Origin: Caloranaerobacter ferrireducens
Lineage (GTDB): Bacteria; Bacillota; Clostridia; Tissierellales; Thermohalobacteraceae
Reading direction: 5' to 3'
DNA: 64,000 bases
Assembly (NCBI RefSeq): GCF_001730685.1
Contig: NZ_MDJR01000001.1
Location: 1 to 64,000 of the forward strand
This document shows, piece by piece, positions 52,867 through 62,211 of the stretch. Positions within the stretch are counted from its first letter, which is position 1. Each line of letters starts with the position of its first letter. Below the pieces are notes generated by a model. It searched no databases, had not been told where the DNA came from, and saw only the letters and a list, made by a program, of their open reading frames with translations. The translations under genes and the position numbers were made by a program.

Positions 52867-54128
52867 AAGCATTGGCGGGGCTTATTGCCGTATTGCTGTC
52901 AATAATTGATATAAAAATTGGAATAGGCCTAGCCATTTTTATATTACCTTTTGTACCTAAAGCTTATTCACTAGTATATTTAATATCTTTATTTATGATT
53001 TTTATATTCAGACAAATATTTATAGTTAAGCGAGATTTAAAAAAAGGTATATTTGGTGCGTTTATTTTTGCTTTAGCACTTGCAATGTTAATATCTACTT
53101 TAACTTCTTATAATCCACAGGGGAGCTTTAGAGATTTAGTGATACATTTTAGTTCATTAGGATTTCTTATTGTAGTAGTTAATAGTATTGAAAATAAGAA
53201 GCAACTAAATTCTATTTTGACTTTATTTGTTTTTACTACTGTGTTAGTAGCTGTATATGGTTTGTATCAATATAAAGTTGGTATTAAGCTAGATAGAGCT
53301 TGGGTTGATGTTTCTATTAATCCTGATATAAATACAAGAGTATTTTCAGTTTTTGGTAATCCTAATATATTAGCAGAATATTTAATAATGTCAATTCCTA
53401 TTTCAATATCTTTATTCTGGTCTACAAAAAAGCTTTTGAAGAAATTGATTTTTTTAGTGAGCAGTTTGATTCTAATTGGAACATTGATATTAACATTTTC
53501 TAGAGGTGGATGGCTAGGATTTGCTTTTGGTTTATTGATATTTGTTGTATTAGTGGAAAAAAGATTATTATTATCATTAATACCTGCTGGAGTTTTAGCG
53601 ATCTTTATAATGCCATCTTCCGTAATTCACAGGATTACAACTATTGGGAATTTAAGTGATTCATCAAATGCTTATAGAATAAAAGTATGGACAATAACAT
53701 TAGATATTATTAGAGATAACTGGATGACTGGAGTTGGTTTTGGTTATATTCCTTTTAGAGAGACGTTTATAAAATATATAAGGACTATGAATGTATATCA
53801 TGCTCATAATATGTATCTTGAAACCTTAGCTGAAATGGGAATAGGTGGATTTGTTTTATTTATATCATTCATTTTTATTATTTACAAATATGCTATAATA
53901 ACTTTGATGAAAAATAATGATAGGTATTTAAGGACTATAACTGCAGGTGTATTGGCAGGTTTATCATCTGTTTTATTCCATGGTTTATTTGAAAATGTAT
54001 TGTATTTACCAAGAATAATAATAACATTTTGGACATTAATATCTTTTATATTAGTTGCTGTTAGATTATTTAAGAATGAGAGTGGAAAGACAAATCTTGA
54101 CAATATAGATAAGGGAGTATATCTATGA
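52857..54128 (+). CDS. O-antigen ligase/polymerase family membrane protein
   Basis: This 423-residue protein has about ten or more membrane helices and the Wzy_C-type extracytoplasmic loop with FSRGGWLGFAFG and YHAHNMYLETLAEMGIGG (conserved Arg and His). It should polymerise or ligate lipid-linked oligosaccharide outside the membrane. It overlaps both neighbours (10 nt before, ATGA after). Confidence 0.88.
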   Translation: MVVKALAGLIAVLLSIIDIKIGIGLAIFILPFVPKAYSLVYLISLFMIFIFRQIFIVKRDLKKGIFGAFIFALALAMLISTLTSYNPQGSFRDLVIHFSSLGFLIVVVNSIENKKQLNSILTLFVFTTVLVAVYGLYQYKVGIKLDRAWVDVSINPDINTRVFSVFGNPNILAEYLIMSIPISISLFWSTKKLLKKLIFLVSSLILIGTLILTFSRGGWLGFAFGLLIFVVLVEKRLLLSLIPAGVLAIFIMPSSVIHRITTIGNLSDSSNAYRIKVWTITLDIIRDNWMTGVGFGYIPFRETFIKYIRTMNVYHAHNMYLETLAEMGIGGFVLFISFIFIIYKYAIITLMKNNDRYLRTITAGVLAGLSSVLFHGLFENVLYLPRIIITFWTLISFILVAVRLFKNESGKTNLDNIDKGVYL

Positions 54129-55225
54129 AAAAGAGAAAAAGGGTTTTGATTTCTGGATATTATGGGTTTAATAATAGTGGGGATGACGCAATTTTAAAAG
54201 CTATTGTTAAAGATTTTAAGCGTATTAGTAAGAATATTGATATTGTTGTATTATCAAAGAATCCATCAAGTACACAAAAAATTTATGATGTAAAGGCGAT
54301 AAATAGATTTAATATAATTGATATACTTTTAGAGATGCGTAATATTGATATGTTAATTAGTGGTGGTGGTAGTTTATTACAAGACGTTACAAGTACTAGG
54401 TCTATAATTTACTATTTATTTATAATTTTTTTAGCGAAATTATTTAAAAAACCTGTAATGATCTATGCTAACGGTATTGGTCCAATAAACAAAAGGTTGA
54501 ATAGATTACTGACTAAGATTATACTAAATAAAGTGGATATGATAACCTTAAGAGATTCTAATTCAAAAGAGACATTGAAAAATATAGGTGTAAACATCGA
54601 TAATATGTTTGTGACAGCTGATCCAGTTTTTACTTTGGAAGCCTCAAATGAAAAAAGAGTAAAAGAGATATTTATAAAAGAGGAAATACCACAGGATAAA
54701 CCTTTGGTTGGATTGGCAGTCAGAGAATGGAGAAATTCGGAAAAACTGAAGGAGACTTTAGCTAAAACATTGGACTTTTTAAGTAGTAGTTATGGTATGA
54801 AATTTTTACTTATTCCAATGCATTATCCTGAAGATTTAAAAATAAGTCAAGAGATTAAGAAAAACACTAAGGCAGACTGCTATATATTAAAGAACAGTTA
54901 TAATGTTGAGGATATAATGGGAATAATTAAATATTTGGATATGATTATTGCTATGAGATTACATTCACTTATATATGCTGCTACACAAGCAGTTCCAATG
55001 GTTGGTTTAATATACGATCCTAAAGTTGAAGGTTTTTTAGACATGATTAATGTTGATACTAGATGCAATGTAGATTCGCTTGAGATTGTTGATTTATGTA
55101 CGCAGATTGAAAAAGTATGGAGAAAGAGAAATGAGTACAATAAATTACTTACAGAGGTAAAATATTTACTTAAAAAAAGGGCAAAAGATAATATAGCTAT
55201 GGCTTTAGAATTATTAAAAAAGTAG
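54125..55225 (+). CDS. csaB: Polysaccharide pyruvyl transferase CsaB
   Basis: This 366-residue protein has CsaB hallmarks: GYYGFNNSGDDAILKAI at the N-terminus, SGGGSLLQDVTSTRS, and IAMRLHSLIYAATQAVPMVG near the C-terminus. CsaB adds ketal-linked pyruvate to secondary cell-wall polysaccharide, which SLH-domain S-layer proteins bind. Its presence predicts pyruvylated polymer and SLH proteins elsewhere in this genome. Confidence 0.93.
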   Translation: MKKRKRVLISGYYGFNNSGDDAILKAIVKDFKRISKNIDIVVLSKNPSSTQKIYDVKAINRFNIIDILLEMRNIDMLISGGGSLLQDVTSTRSIIYYLFIIFLAKLFKKPVMIYANGIGPINKRLNRLLTKIILNKVDMITLRDSNSKETLKNIGVNIDNMFVTADPVFTLEASNEKRVKEIFIKEEIPQDKPLVGLAVREWRNSEKLKETLAKTLDFLSSSYGMKFLLIPMHYPEDLKISQEIKKNTKADCYILKNSYNVEDIMGIIKYLDMIIAMRLHSLIYAATQAVPMVGLIYDPKVEGFLDMINVDTRCNVDSLEIVDLCTQIEKVWRKRNEYNKLLTEVKYLLKKRAKDNIAMALELLKK

Positions 55226-55233
55226 GTGAAATA

Positions 55234-55995
55234 GTGAAGGACACTATTAAAATAATGGGTACAAGAGTAGATAAAGTAACTTTAGATTCTGCTATAGATA
55301 AAGTACGTGAATTTGTAAAAAGTAACAAAACAAATGTTATATATACTCCGAATACTGAGATTGTAATGGCAGCAAGAAAAGATGATGAATTAAGAGCTCT
55401 ATTAAATGAAGGAGACTTAGTTATACCAGATGGTATAGGTTTAGTTTATGCATCAAGAATAAAGAAAAAACCTCTTAAAGAGAGAGTAACTGGATATGAC
55501 TTATCTATAAAAATAATAGAGATGGCTAATAAAGAAGGATTTAGTTTATTTTTGCTTGGTGGCAAACAAGGGGTTGCGCTTAAGGCTTGTGAAAATATAA
55601 AAGAAGAATATAGTAATGTTAAAATAGCAGGTTTTCATCATGGATATTTTAGGGGAACGCATATTGGGTATAAAGATCATAAAGAAGAAAGGGAAGTTAT
55701 TAAGAAAATCAATGATGCTAAACCTGATATTCTTTTTGTTGGATTTGGAGCACCAAGACAGGAAAAATGGATTCATGAAAATAAAGATAAATTGAATTGT
55801 AAGGTTATAATAGGAAATGGAGGTACTCTGGATATTTTAGCAGGTAATGTCAAAAGAGCTCCTAAAATCTTTCAGACGTTAGGACTAGAATGGTTATATA
55901 GATTATTGAAAGAACCTTGGAGATATAAAAGGCAAATGGTATTACCTTTATTTGCAATGTTGGTATTATTTTCGAAAGATGACATAGTAGAATAG
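55234..55995 (+). CDS. tagA: WecG/TagA/CpsF family glycosyltransferase
   Basis: This 253-residue GT26 enzyme shows YTPNTEIVMAARKD, PDGIGLVYASRIKKKPLKER (catalytic Asp region), and VGFGAPRQEKWI. The family adds N-acetylmannosamine-type sugar to undecaprenyl-PP-GlcNAc, the first linkage-unit step of wall teichoic acid or similar polymers. The start is GTG 55234 behind GTAGGTGA. Last gene of the envelope operon. Confidence 0.92.
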   Translation: MKDTIKIMGTRVDKVTLDSAIDKVREFVKSNKTNVIYTPNTEIVMAARKDDELRALLNEGDLVIPDGIGLVYASRIKKKPLKERVTGYDLSIKIIEMANKEGFSLFLLGGKQGVALKACENIKEEYSNVKIAGFHHGYFRGTHIGYKDHKEEREVIKKINDAKPDILFVGFGAPRQEKWIHENKDKLNCKVIIGNGGTLDILAGNVKRAPKIFQTLGLEWLYRLLKEPWRYKRQMVLPLFAMLVLFSKDDIVE

Positions 55996-56020
55996 ACAAA
56001 AAAGAGAGAGGAGGTTATTT

Positions 56021-56887
56021 ATGGAAAGTATCAAGAAGAATTGGTATAGATATGTGGTTGAATATATAGGTATAACAATTGGTACAATAATTATGGCACT
56101 ATCTTTAAACTTATTTTTAGAACCTAATACTATAGCACCAGGCGGGGTAACTGGTCTAGCTATTGTAATAAAGAAAATTGTTGGCATAGATGTTGATATT
56201 ACAAACTTAGCTATAAATATACCTCTATTTATTTTTGGGCTTATAGTTTTAGGAAAGGCATTTGGTGCTAAGACTTTATATGGTACATTTGCTCTATCAT
56301 TCTTTATTAGAATACTGCCAAATGGGAACTTAGTAAATGAATTATTATTGGCTGCGATATTTGGTGGAGTTTTGATGGGAATAGGTTTAGGTATAGTTTT
56401 TAGATTTGGCGGTACTACGGGGGGGACTGATTTAGCTGGTGCGATTCTTAATAAATACTTCCCTGGTTTTAGTACTGCTACTTTTATGATGAGTATAGAC
56501 TTGTGTGTTGTAGCTATTGCTGGTATAGTTGATAAGAAACTTGAAACTTCATTATACTCAGTAATAGCATTATACATCATTGTAAAAGTAATAGACTTAA
56601 TATTAGAAGGTTTAGGATATGCAAAAGCTTTCTTTATTATTTCGCAGTATCCTGATAAAATTGGAAATACTATACTTGAGAAATTAAATAGAGGAGTTAC
56701 AGTTCTTAAAGGAAGAGGTATGTATACAGGGCAAGATAGAGATGTATTATTATGTGTGGTAAACAGATCTCAGGTTACTAAATTAAAAGAAATAGTTCAC
56801 CAAATAGATAAAAATGCCTTTGTAATGGTAGCAGATATATATGAGGTGCTAGGAGAAGGCTTTAAAGAAATAAAAACTACTGGATAG
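56021..56887 (+). CDS. YitT family membrane protein
   Basis: The 288-residue protein has about five or six N-terminal helices (DUF161, with APGGVTGLAIVIKKI and GIVFRFGGTTGGTD) and a cytoplasmic DUF2179 domain (GVTVLKGRGMYTGQDRDVLLCVV). Transport function is suspected but not established. AGGAGG precedes the ATG. It may be co-transcribed with the transketolase genes 12 nt downstream. Confidence 0.9.
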   Translation: MESIKKNWYRYVVEYIGITIGTIIMALSLNLFLEPNTIAPGGVTGLAIVIKKIVGIDVDITNLAINIPLFIFGLIVLGKAFGAKTLYGTFALSFFIRILPNGNLVNELLLAAIFGGVLMGIGLGIVFRFGGTTGGTDLAGAILNKYFPGFSTATFMMSIDLCVVAIAGIVDKKLETSLYSVIALYIIVKVIDLILEGLGYAKAFFIISQYPDKIGNTILEKLNRGVTVLKGRGMYTGQDRDVLLCVVNRSQVTKLKEIVHQIDKNAFVMVADIYEVLGEGFKEIKTTG

Positions 56888-56899
56888 GAGGTAAATAAT

Positions 56900-57721
56900 A
56901 TGGAAAAACATGCTGAGTTTAAGAAAATTGCTACAACATTAAGAAAGAATATTATTAAAATGTTGAATGAGTCAGGTTCAGGACACCCTGGTGGTTCTCT
57001 TTCAGCTTGTGAAATTGTTACAGCTTTATATTTTAAAGAAATGAGAATAAAACCTGAGCAGCCTAAATGGGAAGATAGGGATAGGTTTATATTATCAAAA
57101 GGACATGCAGCCCCTGTTTTATATGCAGCTTTAGCCGAAAAAGGATATTTTGCTAAAGAAGAGCTAATGAAACTTAGAAAAGCAGGACAAATGCTTCAAG
57201 GACATCCTGATATGAAAGGAACTCCTGGCGTTGATATGTCAACAGGTTCTCTAGGACAGGGATTAGCAGCAGCAAATGGTATGGCTTTGGCAGCTAAATT
57301 AAGTAATAAAGATTATAGAGTTTATGCTCTATTAGGTGATGGTGAAGTTCAAGAAGGTATGATTTGGGAAGCAGCTATGTTTGCTGCGCATTATAAATTA
57401 GATAATTTAACAGTTTTTTTAGATCATAATGGACTTCAAATAGATGGAGAAAATAAAGAAGTTATGAATATAGAGCCTATAGACAAAAAATGGGAAGCTT
57501 TTGGTTGGAATGTAATAAAGATAGATGGACATAACTTTGAAGAAATATTTGAAGCTTTAGATAAAGCTAGAGAAACTAAAGATAGGCCTACAATAATCAT
57601 TGCTAAAACAGTTAAAGGAAAAGGCGTTTCATTTATGGAAAACAAGGTAGGTTGGCATGGTACTACACCTAATGATGAAGAAACAGAAAAGGCACTAGCT
57701 GAACTTGGAGGTGAAATGTAA
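56900..57721 (+). CDS. Transketolase N-terminal subunit
   Basis: This 273-residue protein has the thiamine-diphosphate half of transketolase: SGSGHPGGSLSACE, DRFILSKGHAAPVLYAAL and the TPP/Mg motif GDGEVQEGMIWEAAMFAAHYKLDN. Transketolase links pentose phosphates to glycolysis, useful for the xylose imported by xylFGH. Two-gene transketolases are common in Clostridia. Its TAA overlaps the next ATG (TAATG). Confidence 0.94.
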   Translation: MEKHAEFKKIATTLRKNIIKMLNESGSGHPGGSLSACEIVTALYFKEMRIKPEQPKWEDRDRFILSKGHAAPVLYAALAEKGYFAKEELMKLRKAGQMLQGHPDMKGTPGVDMSTGSLGQGLAAANGMALAAKLSNKDYRVYALLGDGEVQEGMIWEAAMFAAHYKLDNLTVFLDHNGLQIDGENKEVMNIEPIDKKWEAFGWNVIKIDGHNFEEIFEALDKARETKDRPTIIIAKTVKGKGVSFMENKVGWHGTTPNDEETEKALAELGGEM

Positions 57722-58668
57722 TGAGTAAGAAAATGGCTACTAGGGATGCTTATGGTGAAGCACTGAAAGAATTAGGAAGAGTTAATAAAGATGTTGTTGT
57801 ATTAGATGCAGACTTATCAAAATCTACTAGAACTAACTGGTTTAAAGAAGAATTTCCTGAAAGATTTATAAATGTGGGAATAGCTGAACAGAACTTAATA
57901 GGAACAGCTGCTGGGTTAGCAGCAGCAGGTAAAATACCTTTTGCTAGTTCATTTGCTATGTTTGCTACAGGAAGAGCATATGAGATAATAAGAAACTCAG
58001 TTGCTTATCCTAAGTTAAATGTTAAGATAGCAGCAACTCATGCTGGAATAACAGTTGGAGAAGATGGGGCTTCACATCAATCAGTTGAAGATTTAAGCTT
58101 GATGAGAACAATCCCTAATATGGTTGTTATAAATCCTGCTGACGGTGTTGAGGCAAAAGCAGCAGTATTAGAAGCTGCTAAGTATAATGGACCAGTTTAT
58201 ATAAGATTAGGTAGAAGTAAAGTACCTGTAATATTTAATGAAGATGATTATAAATTTGAAATTGGTAAAGGTATAATGTTAGAAGATGGAACTGATGCGA
58301 CAATTATTGCAACTGGTGTGATGGTGTCAGCTGCTTTAGAAGCAAGTAAGAAATTAGCAGAAGAAGGAATTAGAGTTAGAGTGATAAATATACACACTAT
58401 AAAGCCAATAGATAAAGATATTATTGTGAAGGCAGCACAAGATACAGGTGCTATTGTTACAGCAGAAGAACATAGTATAATTGGTGGTTTAGGTAGTGCA
58501 GTTTCTGAAGTATTAGTAGAAAATTATCCTGTACCAGTAGAAAAAGTAGGAATTAAGGATACATTTGGAGAGTCTGGTAATAGTGATGAGCTATTAGTTA
58601 AATATGGATTGACAGCAGAAGATATAGTAGAGGCTGTTAAAAAAGTTATATCAAGAAAAAGAGGATAG
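57721..58668 (+). CDS. Transketolase C-terminal subunit
   Basis: This 315-residue protein has the pyrimidine-binding and C-terminal domains: RFINVGIAEQNLIGTAAGLA (catalytic Glu), GITVGEDGASHQSVEDL and the C-terminal EEHSIIGGLGSAVSEVL. It pairs with the upstream subunit to form the active enzyme. The stop lies inside the following terminator hairpin. Confidence 0.94.
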   Translation: MSKKMATRDAYGEALKELGRVNKDVVVLDADLSKSTRTNWFKEEFPERFINVGIAEQNLIGTAAGLAAAGKIPFASSFAMFATGRAYEIIRNSVAYPKLNVKIAATHAGITVGEDGASHQSVEDLSLMRTIPNMVVINPADGVEAKAAVLEAAKYNGPVYIRLGRSKVPVIFNEDDYKFEIGKGIMLEDGTDATIIATGVMVSAALEASKKLAEEGIRVRVINIHTIKPIDKDIIVKAAQDTGAIVTAEEHSIIGGLGSAVSEVLVENYPVPVEKVGIKDTFGESGNSDELLVKYGLTAEDIVEAVKKVISRKRG

Positions 58669-58688
58669 TTACATATCCTCTTTTTTTG
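58657..58688 (+). terminator. Intrinsic terminator after transketolase
   Basis: GAGGATA/TATCCTC stem, loop GTTACA, eight-T run; the stop codon TAG sits in the hairpin. Confidence 0.85.
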
Positions 58689-58747
58689 TTCCATTTTTAA
58701 CCTTCTTACGAATATATTATTAGTAGCTAGAGTAAGGAGGTGTTTTT

Positions 58748-60031
58748 ATGAAAATACACGTTGTTAAACCTGGTGATTCAGTATGGTCAATAGCAAGAAA
58801 GTACGGGACAACTCCTGAAAGTATTATAGAAGCTAATCAATTACAAGACTTACCGTATTTAATTGAAGGTCAGGCATTAGTAATACCGAAGACTTATACT
58901 AGATATGTTGTAAAACCAGGAGATACAGTATGGACTATTAGTAGAAAATTTGGTGTAACTGTTGATAGTATTATAGAAGCGAATAATTTACCAAGCCCTA
59001 ATTTTATTTATCCAGGCATGATCTTAATAATACCGAGTAAAACTAAAAAGTATGGGGTAATTGAAGTAAATGGTTATATTGAACCAACAACTGCTGAGAA
59101 AGAGAAAAATACAGTTCAAGAGGTTGGGGAGTTTTTAACTTATATTAGTCCTTTTAGTTATCAAGTTAATGCAGATGGAACACTTAATCCAATAAAAGAT
59201 GAGACAATATTGGAAGAATCAAAAAAATATGATATTGCACCTCTTTTAGTTGTTACAAACTTTAGAGGAGGTAATTTTGATACTAAATTAGCTCATACAA
59301 TCTTAACAGATGAAAAAATACAGAATACACTAATAGACAATATCATTAAAACTATGAAAAATAAGGGCTATAAAGGATTAAATATTGATTTTGAAAGAAT
59401 ACCACCATCTGATAGAGATTTGTATAATAATTTCCTAACAAAAGTAGTAAATAGGCTTAAGCCTTTAGGATACCCTGTATCCACAGCGTTAGCACCAAAA
59501 ACTTATGATATTAGAAAAGGAGCATGGCATGGAGCACATGATTATAAAGCGCATGGAGAGATAGTTGATTTTGTAATTTTAATGACATACGAATGGGGAT
59601 GGTCTGGTGGACCACCAATGGCAGTGGCTCCTATAAATCAAGTAAAGAAGGTATTAGATTATGCACTAACAGTTATACCTAGTAGAAAGATTATGATAGG
59701 AATACCGTTATATGGTTACGATTGGACACTGCCGTATATGCCTAAAGGAGAATGGGCAAAACGAGTTAGTCCACAGACTGCTTTGAAGATTGCTGCAAAA
59801 TATGGTGCTAAAATTGAGTATGACAAAGAATCACAAGCACCGTATTTTAATTATATCGATGAAGAGAGAAATAAGCATATTGTATGGTTTGAAGATGCAA
59901 GAAGTATTAAAGCGAAGTTTAAACTAGTTAATAGATATAACTTAAGAGGAGTAAGTTATTGGCTTCTAGGCTTATCATTCCCTCAAAATTGGGTTATGTT
60001 AGATGAACTATTTGTAATCAAAAAAATATGA
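58748..60031 (+). CDS. LysM-GH18 spore peptidoglycan hydrolase (SleL/YaaH-like)
   Basis: This 427-residue protein has two LysM domains at the N-terminus (about 2-46 and 52-96: VVKPGDSVWSIARKYG and VVKPGDTVWTISRKFG). A GH18 barrel (about 105-427) follows with catalytic GLNIDFERI and VILMTYEWGWSGGPPMAVAP. There is no signal peptide, as in SleL/YaaH proteins that act in the spore. It probably cleaves muramic-delta-lactam cortex fragments as an N-acetylglucosaminidase during germination. AAGGAGGTG precedes the ATG. Confidence 0.9.
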   Translation: MKIHVVKPGDSVWSIARKYGTTPESIIEANQLQDLPYLIEGQALVIPKTYTRYVVKPGDTVWTISRKFGVTVDSIIEANNLPSPNFIYPGMILIIPSKTKKYGVIEVNGYIEPTTAEKEKNTVQEVGEFLTYISPFSYQVNADGTLNPIKDETILEESKKYDIAPLLVVTNFRGGNFDTKLAHTILTDEKIQNTLIDNIIKTMKNKGYKGLNIDFERIPPSDRDLYNNFLTKVVNRLKPLGYPVSTALAPKTYDIRKGAWHGAHDYKAHGEIVDFVILMTYEWGWSGGPPMAVAPINQVKKVLDYALTVIPSRKIMIGIPLYGYDWTLPYMPKGEWAKRVSPQTALKIAAKYGAKIEYDKESQAPYFNYIDEERNKHIVWFEDARSIKAKFKLVNRYNLRGVSYWLLGLSFPQNWVMLDELFVIKKI

Positions 60032-60056
60032 CAGGTGAAAAGCCTGTCATATTTTA
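60025..60056 (+). terminator. Intrinsic terminator after SleL-like gene
   Basis: ATATGACAGG/CCTGTCATAT stem with loop TGAAAAG and T-run; the stop codon is in the left arm. Confidence 0.85.
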
Positions 60057-60063
60057 ATGTTAT

Positions 60064-60186
60064 TTATAATCCATAGGAAATTATATACCTCGTTAAATTG
60101 TAGATAATTTTAAATATAATTTCTGTTTATAGATTTTAAAAAAATCTACCTAAATTTATTTAAATTGAAAATTTATTTCAATTTAT
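60064..60186 (+). repeat. Dispersed paired-hairpin repeat, full-length copy (d)
   Basis: Same order as 46966-47084: TTATAATCCATAGGAAATTA, then AATATAATTTCTGTTTATAG as complement, then an A/T-rich second hairpin containing CTAAATTTATTTAAATTGAA. It lies in the 308-bp gap between the SleL-like and PrcB-like genes; the rest of the gap (60187-60339) shows only AT-rich promoter-like sequence. Confidence 0.75.
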
Positions 60187-60339
60187 AGTATGGTATGTAG
60201 TGGTCTAATTAACTAAGATATTAAAAATTTAAATAGTACTATTGTACTAAGCATAAATTCTTATATGTTAGAATAAGATATAAAGAAAATATTATTTTGG
60301 GTGTAGATAATTATTATTTATATATAAAGGGGGTATTAT

Positions 60340-60780
60340 GTGAATAGGAAGCTGTGGATTTTGATTATAGTAGTAATTGTAATTTTGGGAATCATATTTA
60401 TTCCTAAAATACTAAAAAATGAGGGTGATCAAGCGGTGAAGTTTGAAATATTAAATAAAAACGAAGTACCGAAAAAAATACAAGAGTTACTACCAAGATA
60501 TATGTCAGAAGAGAGAGCGTTAGCTTGTAAGATAGAAAATGAAGTATATGTAATTGTTACTAGAGGAGAGAAGAAAACAGCAGGTTATACTGTTACGATA
60601 GACAGAATTGAAAAAGTTAAAAGTAAAGATAACTTTGATTTAATAGTTTATGCTGAGTACAAAGATCCTAAACCAAATGAATTAGTTGCTCAAGTTATTA
60701 CATATCCTACAGTTATAGTTAAAACCGAGCTAAACAAATTGCCAAATAAAATTAAATTAGAAACGGAATATATTGATTAA
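60340..60780 (+). CDS. Membrane-anchored protein with PrcB-like C-terminal domain
   Basis: This 146-residue protein starts at GTG 60340 (AAAGGGGG upstream). N-terminal membrane helix (about 4-23), then a domain resembling PrcB_C (VIVTRGEKKTAGYTVTIDRI and a final TYPTVIVKTELNKLP strand). PrcB proteins assist surface proteases in spirochetes; here the role is unknown, but extracytoplasmic location is clear. Confidence 0.75.
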   Translation: MNRKLWILIIVVIVILGIIFIPKILKNEGDQAVKFEILNKNEVPKKIQELLPRYMSEERALACKIENEVYVIVTRGEKKTAGYTVTIDRIEKVKSKDNFDLIVYAEYKDPKPNELVAQVITYPTVIVKTELNKLPNKIKLETEYID

Positions 60781-60813
60781 TCATCAGCTTTATGCTGATG
60801 ATTTTGGTTTTTT
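60780..60813 (+). terminator. Intrinsic terminator
   Basis: TCATCAGC/GCTGATGA stem, loop TTTAT, T-rich tail TTTTGGTTTTTT, directly after the stop. Confidence 0.8.
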
Positions 60814-60895
60814 ATCCATAAATTACATAGTCGAAAAACTATGAAAAATGAATAAATTATATTAAAATGATTTATAGAAGAAGGAGGAGATAGAT

Positions 60896-62023
60896 ATGAA
60901 GAACATAAGAAAAATTTTAGCAGGAACTTTGGCGGTAACTATTCTTGGTACTTCATCAAGTGTTTTTGCTTGGACTTATGAGGTAAAACCTGGAGATACT
61001 TTTTGGAAACTTAGCCAAGAGTATGAAATAAGTATGGCAACTTTAATGCAAGTTAATGGTGCAGATGAAAATACAATTATATATGTAGGGGACAAGCTAA
61101 TCATCCCAGAAAGCGAAGACTTTTTTTATTATGAAGTTAAGAAAGGAGATACACCTTATCTTATCAGTAAGAAATTTGGTGTAAAATTGGACGAGCTATT
61201 GAAAATAAATGGTTTAAATAGTTCATCAATAATATATCCTGGAGATAAATTAAGGATACCTATTAATAGTAATGCTAACACTAATACTAATACTGCTAGC
61301 GATACTAATAATACTGGTGCTAGTAAAATTGCAAGTAATATTAATTTTGAAACTAAAACTACAAAAACATATACAACGTATATTGTACAGCCAGGAGATG
61401 ATTTCTGGAAAATTAGTCAGAAGTTTGGTATTCCAATGTATGAGTTAATGAAAGTAAATAATGCAAATGATAAAACTGTATTATATGTTGGAGATAAATT
61501 GCTTATTCCAGTTTATAACGTATCTGTTATGGAAACTGTTGGTGAAAAATACGGTGAATATCTAGATTGGTGGAAAGGTGCACAATATCTTATTCCAGTA
61601 GGAGCTGAATTTAAAGTAGTTGATTTTTATACAGGAAAATCCTTTATGGCTAAGAGAACTACAGGAACGAATCACGCAGATGTTGAGACTTTAACAGTTG
61701 ATGACACTGAAAAGCTTAAAAAAATATGGGGAGGAAGTTTTAGTTGGGTTAGAAGACCAGTGATAATTGAATACAAAGGAAGAAGAATTGCAGCTAGTGC
61801 TTCTGGAATGCCTCATGCAGGAAATGACAATGCTCCAGGTGGTGTATATACTTCTTGGAGAAGTGGTGGTTACGATGGAGGAGTTAACTTAGATTATATA
61901 AAAGGAAATGGTATGAATGGAGTTTTTGATATACACTTCTTAAATAGTACAAGACATAAAGATGGAAAGATTGATGAAAAGCATCAATATTGTGTTAAAG
62001 TAGCAGCAGGTATAATTAAATAG
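60896..62023 (+). CDS. Secreted triple-LysM protein with unknown C-terminal domain
   Basis: The product has 375 residues. The signal peptide is 1-25 (cleavage near VFA). Three LysM domains lie at about 27-71, 78-122 and 162-206, with an Asn/Thr linker (NANTNTNTASDTN) between the second and third. The C-terminal domain (about 215-375) contains WWKGAQYLIPVGAEFKVVDF, TTGTNHADVETL and MPHAGNDNAPGG with several His/Asp residues, recalling a hydrolase, but I cannot name it. Likely wall-bound and extracellular. AAGGAGGAG precedes the ATG. Confidence 0.82.
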   Translation: MKNIRKILAGTLAVTILGTSSSVFAWTYEVKPGDTFWKLSQEYEISMATLMQVNGADENTIIYVGDKLIIPESEDFFYYEVKKGDTPYLISKKFGVKLDELLKINGLNSSSIIYPGDKLRIPINSNANTNTNTASDTNNTGASKIASNINFETKTTKTYTTYIVQPGDDFWKISQKFGIPMYELMKVNNANDKTVLYVGDKLLIPVYNVSVMETVGEKYGEYLDWWKGAQYLIPVGAEFKVVDFYTGKSFMAKRTTGTNHADVETLTVDDTEKLKKIWGGSFSWVRRPVIIEYKGRRIAASASGMPHAGNDNAPGGVYTSWRSGGYDGGVNLDYIKGNGMNGVFDIHFLNSTRHKDGKIDEKHQYCVKVAAGIIK

Positions 62024-62024
62024 G

Positions 62025-62058
62025 AAAAAAGCAGCTTATAGTTTAGGCTGCTTTTTTT
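62025..62058 (+). terminator. Intrinsic terminator
   Basis: AAAAAAGCAGC paired with GCTGCTTTTTT, loop about 11 nt, right after the triple-LysM gene. Confidence 0.85.
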
Positions 62059-62102
62059 ATAATCCATAATTTATTTAAATCGAAGATTTTATTTTAATAA
62101 AT
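62056..62102 (+). repeat. Dispersed hairpin repeat, short copy (e)
   Basis: TTATAATCCATAATTTATTT followed by AAATCGAAGATTTTATTTTA joins the outer end of the element to its second-hairpin half, like the deleted copy at 25301. A weaker inverted fragment (ACATTTTCGATTTG) follows near 62135. Confidence 0.6.
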
Positions 62103-62211
62103 TTAATAATAGGAGACATCTATATTAAAGGAAACATTTTCGATTTGTAGAATATAAATTAATAAGACTTATTGTGGGGAATAAATATACTAAAATTATG
62201 AGGTGATTTTT

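Noticed and set aside
55966..56580. Minus-strand open frame opposite the YitT gene
   Set aside because: The plus-strand frame has the YitT/DUF2179 signature and a strong ribosome binding site; the reverse frame has neither.
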